IMG/VR virus record: IMGVR_UViG_3300002835_000416
Location: 1 to 40,758 of that record
Source: a virus
Reading direction: 5' to 3' (one strand)
DNA length: 40,758 bases
Positions 1 through 7,167 of the stretch are shown here, piece after piece. The notes below the pieces were generated by a model. That model was given only the letters and a program-made list of their open reading frames with translations. It searched no databases and was not told where the DNA came from. The position numbers and the translations under genes are program-made. Every line of letters starts with the position of its first letter. The first letter of the stretch is position 1.

Positions 1-186
1 ACATTCACATATGCCGTCTTAAAAAATCTTCCAATTGATGCTAAACCAGCAGTGAAAAGATATTTGACATCAAACATACGTTCAAGATTCATAAAAATAG
101 ATGCAAGTGAATGGGATATTGCGGCGTCATTGCCTGTTGAAAGTTTCATATATCCTGAAAAAAATAAAAATGCTTCGCCAATCTAA
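1..186 (+). CDS. C-terminal fragment of a tail/baseplate protein (partial)
   Basis: Open from the first base of the window in frame 1 and ends at TAA 184-186, giving 61 visible residues that include EWDIAASLPVESFIYPEK. It lies 12 nt before a T4 gp19/gp54-type tube gene on the same strand, so it is probably a baseplate or tail-completion protein. The family cannot be recognised from this tail end alone. The N-terminus is outside the window. Confidence 0.7.
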   Translation, partial: TFTYAVLKNLPIDAKPAVKRYLTSNIRSRFIKIDASEWDIAASLPVESFIYPEKNKNASPI

Positions 187-198
187 AAGGAAATAAAG

Positions 199-858
199 AT
201 GGCAGATATCAATAAATTTCTATCAGCTATAAACAAGTACTCTGATTTTCAAAGACAAAGTAGATTTCAAGTAAGATTTCCACAAGGAATTCCTGGATCA
301 TTATCTTCCGATTCACAACTTGAGTATAAATGTGAATCCGTAGAAATACCAGGTAGAAGTCTCAACACATTTGAACATAGAACCTATGGTCCTGTAGTTA
401 AATATCCAGTACAGTCATTTTTTAGTGAAATAACTTGTATGTTTTTTTGCACAGGAAATATTAGTAAACAACCTTTAACAGGAATGGTAGAAAAAAGAGT
501 TTTTGAAGATTGGATGAATTGGATTAATACTTATCCAGTATCAGCCTCACAAAAACCAGAAATCGCGTATCACAATTTCAAATACAAGACTGAGTACGCA
601 AAAGAAATTATAATAGAGTGCTTCGATGTAAATCAGGGTCGTAGCTATTCAATTTACATTGTAAATGCGTATCCAGTATCTGTTAGTCCTGTGACAATGA
701 GTTGGACAAGTGAAGAAATAACTCGCGTTGCCGTATCGTTTAGTTATGACTATTTTTATTATTCAAATGAGTATAGCCCTTATGAAAATACAAAATATGT
801 TTCTTCAACGCAACCTCCTAGAACAGCACGAGAAACAAATCCTGGTCGACAAAGATAA
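199..858 (+). CDS. T4 gp19/gp54-family tail tube or tube-initiator protein
   Basis: 219 aa, with AAGGAAATAAAG just before the ATG. The fold signature of the T4 gp19 family is visible: an EIPGRS motif (about residues 49-54) followed by a YGPVVKYP segment, a central FEDWMNWI helix (about 103-110), and a C-terminal strand set containing NAYPVSVSPVTMSW. Proteins of this family form the inner tube of the contractile tail (gp19) or the initiator layer at the baseplate (gp54). At 219 aa it is longer than T4 gp19 and shorter than gp54, so which of the two roles applies is not settled. It is followed 20 nt later by the gp26-type gene in the same late operon. Confidence 0.8.
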   Translation: MADINKFLSAINKYSDFQRQSRFQVRFPQGIPGSLSSDSQLEYKCESVEIPGRSLNTFEHRTYGPVVKYPVQSFFSEITCMFFCTGNISKQPLTGMVEKRVFEDWMNWINTYPVSASQKPEIAYHNFKYKTEYAKEIIIECFDVNQGRSYSIYIVNAYPVSVSPVTMSWTSEEITRVAVSFSYDYFYYSNEYSPYENTKYVSSTQPPRTARETNPGRQR

Positions 859-878
859 AGAAAGGATAAATCTAAATC

Positions 879-1625
879 ATGAATTTACCTAAAATTGATT
901 TGCCAATATATGAGTTTGAATTACCTTCAACAGGCAAAAAACTAAAGTTTAGACCATTTCTAGTAAAAGAACAAAAAATTCTATTGATGGCACTTGAAGA
1001 ACAAAAAACGGAATCAAACGAAAAATCAATCGTTGACGCCGTAAGACAAATTGTCAAAAATTGTATAGTCGAAACCAACTTTGATATAAATGAAATGTCT
1101 TCATTTGACATAGAATATTTCTTCATTCATTTAAGAGCAAGATCAATAAATGAAAAAGTAAATATGTCATTTCGTTGTAAAAATACAGTAGAAGACAAAG
1201 AATGCAATAATCTAATGCAATTTGAACACGATATTTTAAATTCAACCGTCATTGAAAAGAAACCAAATCATAACAAGACAATATTCTTTACAAAAGATGT
1301 TGGTGTCATGATGAAATATCCTTCATTCAATGCTGTTGAAACGCTTGCAAGCAAAAACAAAAAAACTTCAATAGAAACTGCTTTGGATATGATTATCAAT
1401 AGTATCGACTATTTCTTCGATAAAGATGGTATATACTATATCAAAGAAATGGAAAAAAAAGATGTTTTAGAATACATTGAAAATATTCCAAAATCAAGTT
1501 TTGACAAAATCGACAATTTTTTCAAAACAATGCCAAGTATAAAATCAAACATTGAACATACATGCAACAAGTGCGGATTTAATCATGTAATACCTTTGGA
1601 GGGCCTGACAAGTTTTTTCGCATAA
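879..1625 (+). CDS. gp26-type baseplate hub / tail-assembly chaperone protein
   Basis: 248 aa. The N-terminus contains FELPSTGKKLKFRPFLVKEQ (about 14-33), typical of T4-like gp26 baseplate hub assembly proteins. Two cysteine pairs (about residues 101/111 and 231/234, the second CNKC) suggest a zinc site. The gene ends in a slippery heptamer T TTT TTC two codons before its TAA, and the -1 frame is open into a gp51-like extension. That is the arrangement used by many phages to make short and long forms of tail-assembly chaperones. The RBS is AAAGGATAAA upstream. Confidence 0.8.
   Translation: MNLPKIDLPIYEFELPSTGKKLKFRPFLVKEQKILLMALEEQKTESNEKSIVDAVRQIVKNCIVETNFDINEMSSFDIEYFFIHLRARSINEKVNMSFRCKNTVEDKECNNLMQFEHDILNSTVIEKKPNHNKTIFFTKDVGVMMKYPSFNAVETLASKNKKTSIETALDMIINSIDYFFDKDGIYYIKEMEKKDVLEYIENIPKSSFDKIDNFFKTMPSIKSNIEHTCNKCGFNHVIPLEGLTSFFA
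1613..1619 (+). promoter_or_regulatory. Predicted -1 ribosomal frameshift site (T TTT TTC)
   Basis: In the gp26 frame the codons are AGT TTT TTC GCA TAA. Positions 1613-1619 read T_TTT_TTC, an exact X_XXY_YYZ slippery heptamer sitting just before the zero-frame stop at 1623-1625. Slipping back one base moves translation into a frame that stays open to 1813. No downstream stimulatory structure was computed. Confidence 0.7.
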
Positions 1626-1672
1626 GCCTTGGTCATGAAAGTTTGACAAATTATTTTCAAACTAACTTTACG

Positions 1673-1813
1673 ATGATGCACAATTATCATTATAGTCTAA
1701 GTGAACTAGAAAATATGATACCCTGGGAAAGAGATGTCTATGTAATATTGCTAGCCCAGCACATCGAAAAAGAAAATCAAAGACTAAAAGATATGGCAGC
1801 ACAAAGAAAGTAA
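1673..1813 (+). CDS. gp51-like ORF; probable frameshift extension of the gp26-type gene
   Basis: From its first ATG this ORF gives 46 aa (includes YSLSELENMIPWERDVYVIL). The frame is already open from the slippery site at 1613-1619, where it reads RISLGHESLTNYFQTNF before the ATG pair. A 63-residue C-terminal extension of the gp26-type protein is therefore the more natural product. The sequence has the helix plus PWERD pattern of the second half of tail-assembly chaperones. No convincing Shine-Dalgarno precedes 1673, which favours expression by frameshifting. In T4, genes 26 and 51 are neighbours with linked baseplate roles. Confidence 0.7.
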   Translation: MMHNYHYSLSELENMIPWERDVYVILLAQHIEKENQRLKDMAAQRK

Positions 1814-1840
1814 AACTACTAGATCAAGGCAAAGATAAAA

Positions 1841-3364
1841 ATGGAAAACGAACAAATCAATAGAAATAGTCCAATAAAAGATTTAGCCGATACTGTTACA
1901 GAAAACGTAACAAATACCTATTCAAAGATATTTGGAGATCCATCTGTTGAAAGAAGGGATCAAGAAAAAAGTCGAAACTCTTTCGAAGATGTGAGAAATA
2001 ATCCAACATTTAGAAATAAACAAGAAGAAAATTTAGGTCTTGCAGGAACAAACAAGACAATACAAAACATGACTAACATGCTAACAGCACTTACTGAAAA
2101 CTTGGAAGAAAAAGATAGCAACAATCAACCACAAATAAATTTGGAAAAAATGGTTGATTTCTTTAAAAATAATGAAGATGAAAATTCAAATGTTGAATCA
2201 CCACAATCTTCAATGACTCCACAATCATCTCCAGTTTTACAGTCAACATCATTGCAGCAACAAAAACCAGAAAACAACGTACAAGAACAAAAAAAATCAA
2301 ATCCACGCGAAGACTTTCACAAAAAAATGTACGATTCCATTTATCAAACAGCTCTTGATAAGGGACTGCAAAATGCAGATGTTCTTGCGCGACTGGGTGC
2401 ATCTCAAGCATCGCTTGAAAGCGGGCATGGAAAAAAAATGCCAAAAGATTCAAACAATCCTTTTGGTATAAAGGAAACAAGAGAAAACAAACCCTCATCA
2501 ACCTCAGCAACTAAAGAAGTCGTTGAAGGAAAAGAGATCAGTAAACGTGAAAAATTTAGAAAATATGAAAAAGTAGAAGATGCCGGAAAAGACTGGCTCA
2601 ATCTTATTGAAAAAGATTCAAGATACAAGGATGTTTTACAATCAAAAGATTTCAAAGCTGCAACTGATGCTTTAGGCAAATCTGGATATTTTACAGCAGA
2701 TCCTGGAAAATATTTAAAGGATATAAATTCAATTAGTGAGAAATACGGAAAAAATATTCCAAAGCCACAACCAACCCAAATGGCGCAACAACTACCACAA
2801 AAAGAAGAAACGCCCAATCGACCATTGACAAATGAATTGCCAAAAGAAGTTGCTCAAGTTCAACCTCAAGAGGTAAAACCACAACTACAATCAACTTTCT
2901 TTACTCCTGGCGAACAAAACTACGGAAAAGTGACTTTGAATCCTCAAGGACAGCCGTCGGCCGAAAAAGAGCCAACTAATGAAAATCCAGTAAATCAACC
3001 ATATATGATGCAGCAACAAGGATCGCTAACGAGGGATCTCAATCTTCAAACCATGCCAGCAACAGGAATGGCAATTCCGGAACAAATGAAACCTGCACCA
3101 ATTGCAGCTGAAATGCAGCAGCAACCACAAAGACAAACAGGTGAGGTTTTATCAAACATGTCTGAGGAAAGACAGACGAAAAGAGATCAAATGAATCAAT
3201 CTCAGGCGCCAGTAATCAATAACATCAACAATGGAGGTGGTGGAAATCAAATTCCATCTCCACCTCAATCTTCTGCCGCCAATGCTCCGGTAGCAAGTGT
3301 GAGAAATGAAGACAACACATTGATGCGTGTTCAAAATATGATGGGAATACAATCCATGTCATAA
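1841..3364 (+). CDS. Tail-associated peptidoglycan hydrolase with glucosaminidase domain
   Basis: 507 aa. Residues about 160-300 match the FlgJ/LytF-type glucosaminidase fold: RLGASQASLESGHGKKM carries the catalytic Glu of the ASLESG motif, followed by NNPFGIK, FRKYEKVEDAGKDWLNLI and SGYFTADPGKYLKDI. The flanks (about 90-155 and 300-500) are Gln/Pro/Asn-rich, low-complexity linkers, as expected for a virion protein tethered to the baseplate hub. Its position after the gp26/gp51 genes supports a tail lysozyme role, locally cutting the cell wall during DNA injection. Last gene of the + strand late operon in this window. Confidence 0.8.
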   Translation: MENEQINRNSPIKDLADTVTENVTNTYSKIFGDPSVERRDQEKSRNSFEDVRNNPTFRNKQEENLGLAGTNKTIQNMTNMLTALTENLEEKDSNNQPQINLEKMVDFFKNNEDENSNVESPQSSMTPQSSPVLQSTSLQQQKPENNVQEQKKSNPREDFHKKMYDSIYQTALDKGLQNADVLARLGASQASLESGHGKKMPKDSNNPFGIKETRENKPSSTSATKEVVEGKEISKREKFRKYEKVEDAGKDWLNLIEKDSRYKDVLQSKDFKAATDALGKSGYFTADPGKYLKDINSISEKYGKNIPKPQPTQMAQQLPQKEETPNRPLTNELPKEVAQVQPQEVKPQLQSTFFTPGEQNYGKVTLNPQGQPSAEKEPTNENPVNQPYMMQQQGSLTRDLNLQTMPATGMAIPEQMKPAPIAAEMQQQPQRQTGEVLSNMSEERQTKRDQMNQSQAPVINNINNGGGGNQIPSPPQSSAANAPVASVRNEDNTLMRVQNMMGIQSMS

Positions 3365-3365
3365 A

Positions 3366-3393
3366 AAAGAGGGGAGCTTTCACTCCCCTCTTT
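3366..3393. terminator. Bidirectional intrinsic terminator between converging operons
   Basis: Perfect 11-bp stem AAAGAGGGGAG / CTCCCCTCTTT with a 6-nt loop. Read on the - strand it is followed by a run of T, so it is strongest as the terminator of the gp32 operon. It also sits directly after the stop codon of the + strand tail hydrolase. Confidence 0.85.
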
Positions 3394-3410
3394 CGCTACT
3401 CGCTCAGTAC

Positions 3411-4283
3411 TTAGTCCTCGCGAGCCAACTTCTCAAACAACTTCATGTCATCGTCTTCGTCGTCAGTCCAAGGAGGTGTCTCCTTTGATGCCGGCTTCTC
3501 ATCCGATGCCTTGCTCTTTGAGGCAGCTGGTGCTCCGTCAAGACCAAGAACACGATTTAGCTTGGTCTTCAGCTCATCATAGCTCTTGAAGTGCTTTGGA
3601 TCAAGGAAATCCTTGAGTGAATACTCGGACTTCCAAAGCTTCTCCAGCTTTGTATCATCACCATCATAAAGCGCAGAAGGCTTGTCGAACTCAGACTTGT
3701 CATAGTTCGGATAACCTTCAAACTTGCGAATCTTAAGCTTGAAGTTTGCGCCAGCCCAGAAATCAAATGGATTGACAGCCTTCTCGTCTTCAAACTGTGG
3801 ATTCATTGCTTCGGTGATCTTGTCAAAGATCTTTTTGCCATACTTGAACAAAAAGATCTTACCCTCGTTGTCAGGATTCTTTGGATCGCTAACGACAAGA
3901 ATGTTGGAGATATACTTCAAGCGACGCTTCTGCTTACGAGCAATCTCCTTGTTAGCTTCGATTCCAGAATTCCATAGAATCGAATTGTACTCTGAGACAG
4001 GATCCTTCTGACCGATAGTCGTCAGAGAGTTCTCAATGTACCAACCGCCAGGTCCTTGAAAGCCATGATCAAAGACGCGAACCCAAGGAAGAGCATCGTC
4101 ACCATCAGCAGCAGGTGCTGCAAGGAAACGAATCGTAGCAAAGCCGTTACCAGCCTTGTCAAGTTCTGGCTTCCAGAAACGAGTATCTTCCGATGAATTG
4201 GTTGCAGGTGTATTAAGCTTTTCTAGCTCGCGCGCCAGCTTGTCAATAGAACCGCTGGCCTTTTTTAGTGATGCAAAAGACAT
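3411..4283 (-). CDS. 32: Single-stranded DNA-binding protein, T4 gp32-like
   Basis: 290 aa. The N-terminal basic/LAST-like segment is followed by an OB-fold core with FWKPELDKAGNGFATIRFL and WVRVFDHGFQGPGGWYIENS, then KIFLFKYGKKIFDKI and a GYPNYDKSEF segment, and ends in the acidic tail DDEDDDMKLFEKLARED used for protein contacts. It binds ssDNA cooperatively and recruits gp59 in the T4 system. There is no cysteine in the protein, so the zinc site of T4 gp32 is absent. RBS AAAGGAAAT; it has its own sigma70-like promoter at 4352-4381. Confidence 0.92.
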   Translation of the reverse strand: MSFASLKKASGSIDKLARELEKLNTPATNSSEDTRFWKPELDKAGNGFATIRFLAAPAADGDDALPWVRVFDHGFQGPGGWYIENSLTTIGQKDPVSEYNSILWNSGIEANKEIARKQKRRLKYISNILVVSDPKNPDNEGKIFLFKYGKKIFDKITEAMNPQFEDEKAVNPFDFWAGANFKLKIRKFEGYPNYDKSEFDKPSALYDGDDTKLEKLWKSEYSLKDFLDPKHFKSYDELKTKLNRVLGLDGAPAASKSKASDEKPASKETPPWTDDEDDDMKLFEKLARED

Positions 4284-4351
4284 TGTATTTCCTTTCGTAT
4301 GCGTTGTATGTTTCGTATTACATCTTGTTCACATGATGCATAATATTCACT

Positions 4352-4381
4352 ATTATATATCATGCGTTGATTCGAAGTCAA
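4352..4381 (-). promoter_or_regulatory. Sigma70-type promoter for the gp32 gene
   Basis: On the - strand, -35 TTGACT (4376-4381) and -10 TATAAT (4352-4357) with an 18-nt spacer, about 70 nt before the gp32 ATG. The -35 box overlaps the stop codon of the upstream gp59 gene, allowing gp32 to be transcribed separately. Confidence 0.75.
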
Positions 4382-4986
4382 GGAAAAAACTCACTTTTCA
4401 GAATCTTTTTCATGTTCTTCAAATCAACTCGCTGCAAAACAAATGGAGCATATTTCTCGCACTTGATTGCAAACTTTGGCCAAATGATCTCATCATTTAT
4501 TTTTCTTTTCCACATGGGGAGAAAATCGATGACACCATTTAGAATGACAAATGTCTCCATGGAAATTTCATTTCTCATGACCATTGTCAGTAACGGAGGA
4601 TAAGAATCGCCAGGGACAAAAGCACGATCCAAAAAAACACCGTGTTCGTGCGACCAATCCAAAAGCTTTTTCAAGTCCTGCTTGAAATTATATGTGAGCG
4701 ACTCCAGTCTCTTTTGATATTCGACTAGATTATCTGCAGCTTCTGGCTCAAGCAAATTCATTGACCACAACGAATCATTCTTGAGAATGTTCGCCAGAGT
4801 CAGGGAGATAAATTGATCACGATCATACTCTTTCGCCAATCGATAAAATGCAAATCTATCGCGACGAGAAAGAAAAGCTTTCTCCGAAATCTTTACTCTA
4901 CTCTTGAAAAAGTCAAATGACTGACGAGTAAAGTGAAGCTTGATCGAATGAAATAGCTTGTATGCTTCTAGAGCAACAATTTTCAT
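4378..4986 (-). CDS. 59: Replicative helicase loader, T4 gp59-like
   Basis: 202 aa, all-helical in appearance, starting MKIVALEAYKLFHSIKLHF and containing FFKSRVKISEKAFLSRRDRF and a C-terminal segment ending KSEFFP. Length and pattern fit T4 gp59, which loads the gp41 helicase onto gp32-coated forks. The 33-59-32 gene order is the T4 order. Its ATG overlaps the gp33 stop by 4 nt (ATGA), so the two are translationally coupled. Confidence 0.85.
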   Translation of the reverse strand: MKIVALEAYKLFHSIKLHFTRQSFDFFKSRVKISEKAFLSRRDRFAFYRLAKEYDRDQFISLTLANILKNDSLWSMNLLEPEAADNLVEYQKRLESLTYNFKQDLKKLLDWSHEHGVFLDRAFVPGDSYPPLLTMVMRNEISMETFVILNGVIDFLPMWKRKINDEIIWPKFAIKCEKYAPFVLQRVDLKNMKKILKSEFFP

Positions 4987-5204
4987 ACTGGCAATGTATT
5001 GCTTTTGGGTAAAAGATTGAGCTGTGACGCATCATATGCAATCTTGGCCTTCAATGATTGATTGATCAGATTTGTAACTGACTCAATCTCCAAAGAATTG
5101 ATCTCGCAAAAATGCGTCACAGCATCAATATAGTTTAGATCCTTTTCCTTGACTATCTGCTCAATAGTCTTGGCAAAGGATAGCATTTCATCTTTTGTTG
5201 GCAT
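4983..5204 (-). CDS. 33: Late transcription coactivator, gp33-like
   Basis: 73 aa, starting MPTKDEMLSFAKTIEQIV, a helical acidic small protein of the size and position of gp33 in T4-like phages. gp33 bridges host RNA polymerase to the sliding clamp and is needed for transcription from TATAAATA late promoters; three such elements are present in this window. It shares one base with the stop of the upstream hydrolase gene (TAATG). Confidence 0.75.
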   Translation of the reverse strand: MPTKDEMLSFAKTIEQIVKEKDLNYIDAVTHFCEINSLEIESVTNLINQSLKAKIAYDASQLNLLPKSNTLPV

Positions 5205-5815
5205 TACATGGACCTCAAACGATAGAATATATGATCATCAATACGAACGGTGCGTTCAACTTTCTTCCACTTTGACCAATCAGGTCTCACATAATGAGCA
5301 TGAAAGAAGACTGCACCCTTCGTTATATCTTCAATGTCATTATACTCTATGAGAAGTTCATTTGCAAGAGCAATCGCCTCAGCCCATGCAATTTTTTCGT
5401 TCTCGTTCGTTAGCTTGTAGAGGTTTCTTTTACCCTTACCTTCACAGACCCAAGAGAATTGACAACCCTGATAGACAACGCCACAGATGGAGTCTTTCCA
5501 CAGACCAGCATTGACACGATTGATTACAACGTATCCTACAGCGACTTTTCCATCAAGAGATTGGTTGCGAGCCTCCCAATATATGGCTTTGGCTAAACAC
5601 TCCCTCTCTTTAGGATCGACGTTGACTACTTTTGTCTCCTGCTCATCGGGCAATGGTTCATCTGGAACAAATGATAGCAACAAATGCTCGTATTCGTAAA
5701 TCCTTTCATATCCAGGAATTTGCGCTACAGCATTTGTTGTTGTATCATATGGATACAGTCTTGCACCAAAGAACCCGATGAGTAGGAATATTCCTACCAT
5801 CAGAGTTTTATACAT
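5204..5815 (-). CDS. SleB-type cell-wall hydrolase with N-terminal membrane anchor
   Basis: 203 aa. Residues 4-20 form a hydrophobic segment (LMVGIFLLIGFFGARLY), a signal anchor or signal-arrest-release sequence. The C-terminal half carries the SleB/Hydrolase_2 motifs: ECLAKAIYWEARNQSLDGKV with the catalytic Glu, VVINRVN, and GCQFSWVCEGK. This family cleaves peptidoglycan as a lytic transglycosylase or amidase-like enzyme. A tethered, exported hydrolase in a phage early/middle block could be the endolysin. Its ATG shares a base with the stop of the gene upstream. Confidence 0.8.
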   Translation of the reverse strand: MYKTLMVGIFLLIGFFGARLYPYDTTTNAVAQIPGYERIYEYEHLLLSFVPDEPLPDEQETKVVNVDPKERECLAKAIYWEARNQSLDGKVAVGYVVINRVNAGLWKDSICGVVYQGCQFSWVCEGKGKRNLYKLTNENEKIAWAEAIALANELLIEYNDIEDITKGAVFFHAHYVRPDWSKWKKVERTVRIDDHIFYRLRSM

Positions 5816-6003
5816 CAGTCGAAATCTCGTGTTGCCACATAAGAAACATGGTTGGAACTTCCGTATTGTCCATACGAAAGCTTATATACTCCACGATGCT
5901 TCTTTGCTCGTTTCAAATCAACCGAACGCAAATTCTTGAACGTGCATTCGTTATCGGTTGCATAAGAAAGGGGTTTCATAACATAACAAGATACTTCACT
6001 CAT
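5815..6003 (-). CDS. Small conserved-looking protein downstream of the tmRNA gene
   Basis: 62 aa, basic, beginning MSEVSCYVMKPLSYATD; no family recognised. It has the best Shine-Dalgarno of the region (AGGAGGT, 6 nt before ATG) and lies about 20 nt downstream of the tmRNA coding piece, so it may be expressed from the tmRNA promoter. It couples to the wall hydrolase gene through a shared stop/start (TGATG). Confidence 0.6.
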   Translation of the reverse strand: MSEVSCYVMKPLSYATDNECTFKNLRSVDLKRAKKHRGVYKLSYGQYGSSNHVSYVATRDFD

Positions 6004-6024
6004 CGATACCTCCTACGATTGATG

Positions 6025-6331
6025 AAAGTGGTGGGATTCTGTTGCCAGGTCCCCACCGAACCCCGTTCAGGCAGCTAGTGCCATCTCAGATGCGTAATTA
6101 TCGTTTGCATCTATTGTTTTGGACTAATTGTCGGTCGTTCCTTACCGATTACCTCCGCAACCTTTACACTTCTGTCGAATCCCTTTCACCCCCATTAGCC
6201 AACACACTTAATCCCTCACTTTTGGGGTTTCTCAAGCAGCTGCTTGGGTTACGGCCCTAGTGTGTTGACTGGTGGAGGTGGCGGCATTGAAGCCGCGTCC
6301 AGACAGTTTATTACGTTGTTATCAACAGTAA
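6025..6331 (-). ncRNA. ssrA: Circularly permuted two-piece tmRNA (transfer-messenger RNA)
   Basis: Read on the - strand, the acceptor piece comes first: TSS about 6331, T arm GCGGCTTCAATGCCGC (6281-6296), then CACCTCCACCA ending at 6270. After a 76-nt intervening segment the coding piece starts at 6193 with GGGGGTGAAAGGGATTCGAC. GGGGGTG pairs with CACCTCC to form a complete 7-bp acceptor stem with one G-U. The tag ORF (6108 to 6067) reads ANDNYASEMALAA plus TGA, ending in the ALAA degron recognised by ClpXP. The 3' side has CCTGGCAACAGAA in a hairpin (GGTGGG/CCCACC), as in alphaproteobacterial tmRNAs. GACAG after TTC in the coding piece can pair with CTGTC in the acceptor piece (P2). The T loop is 6 nt rather than 7. 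tmRNA rescues stalled ribosomes and tags the nascent peptide for proteolysis. Exact mature ends are estimates. Confidence 0.92.
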
Positions 6332-6337
6332 TATCGT

Positions 6338-6366
6338 ATTATATTACATTATTTAGTGCTTGTCAA
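6338..6366 (-). promoter_or_regulatory. Consensus sigma70 promoter of the tmRNA gene
   Basis: TTGACA (6361-6366), 17-nt spacer, TATAAT (6338-6343): a perfect consensus promoter about 7 nt upstream of the predicted acceptor piece. The -35 box is inside the last codons of the exonuclease gene. Confidence 0.85.
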
Positions 6367-7005
6367 CAAAGAAATGAATTGAGTCTTGTACTTAGTCAAA
6401 TTTGCAGGAATGCAGCTAGATTCAGTTTCTGCCGATGCAAATAACAATACCCCCAAATCAATTTTTACGCCAGTTCTTTCTTCATATGCCAAAGAATATG
6501 CCGACAACTGCATGAAATATTTCTTGACCTTATCCATGCTGGAATCAGCTTCCGACTTGGTCGTCTTGAAATCAATGATCGCCGGATATCCATCAAATGT
6601 ACCTATTGCATCACATCTTCCTGCAAACTTATATTGATCAGAATATAAAGGCGCTTCAACGGCGTATACTTCATCAATTCGATCAATATGTTTTCTTAAC
6701 TCAAGAAACATAAATGAAACATCTGGCATATGACCGCGCGTAGGCTTTTCTTCATTGAGCAAATATCGCTCACAGACTTGATGAAGATTTTTTCCGCGTC
6801 GAGCTGATACGCCAGATACTCGCTTGGCTTCTTCTTCTCCAACTCTATTTTGCCATTCTTTCAAACTCTCGTTTGGCAATCGTGACAAAATAGTAGTGAC
6901 GGAAGGATACACATTTCCCTCTGGAGTTCTATAATGCCTCCTTCCGTCAATATACTCTTCCTCAAGATTTGGAAGATTCACAAATGAATGATGAAACTTT
7001 TTCAT
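6349..7005 (-). CDS. PD-(D/E)XK exonuclease (MGME1/RecB-like)
   Basis: 218 aa. GRRHYRTPEGNVYPSVTTIL near the N-terminus and GRCDAIGTFDGYPAIIDFKT (about 128-147) give the D...DxK active site of the MGME1/Cas4/RecB nuclease group often found in T4-like phages; the final helix QLSAYSLAYEERTG fits motif IV. It probably processes DNA ends during replication or recombination. The start overlaps the stop of the small membrane gene upstream by one base (TAATG). Confidence 0.8.
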   Translation of the reverse strand: MKKFHHSFVNLPNLEEEYIDGRRHYRTPEGNVYPSVTTILSRLPNESLKEWQNRVGEEEAKRVSGVSARRGKNLHQVCERYLLNEEKPTRGHMPDVSFMFLELRKHIDRIDEVYAVEAPLYSDQYKFAGRCDAIGTFDGYPAIIDFKTTKSEADSSMDKVKKYFMQLSAYSLAYEERTGVKIDLGVLLFASAETESSCIPANLTKYKTQFISLLTSTK

Positions 7006-7166
7006 TAACTTATAAGCTTTACCAGAAAATTAAAAATGATCCCGCCCATGACGATTGTGGTGATCACACACATCCATGCATTGAATGCATTGGGCCAAGT
7101 GAGTATGATCTTTCTCATTAGACGCATGATCATCCAAATGATCGCAGGTGCAGCATAAATCAACAT
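7005..7166 (-). CDS. Small membrane protein
   Basis: 53 aa, too short for routine ORF calling. It starts 1 nt after the PhoH stop codon and ends by sharing a base with the exonuclease start, so all three are one coupled unit. Two hydrophobic stretches (LIYAAPAIIWMIM and VITTIVMGGIIFNFLV) flank a short basic loop, predicting two membrane passes. Function unknown. Confidence 0.65.
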   Translation of the reverse strand: MLIYAAPAIIWMIMRLMRKIILTWPNAFNAWMCVITTIVMGGIIFNFLVKLIS

Positions 7167-7167
7167 A

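Noticed and set aside
5988-6270. Short + strand ORFs over the tmRNA gene
   Set aside because: They are explained by the structured RNA on the other strand and have no promoter or RBS.
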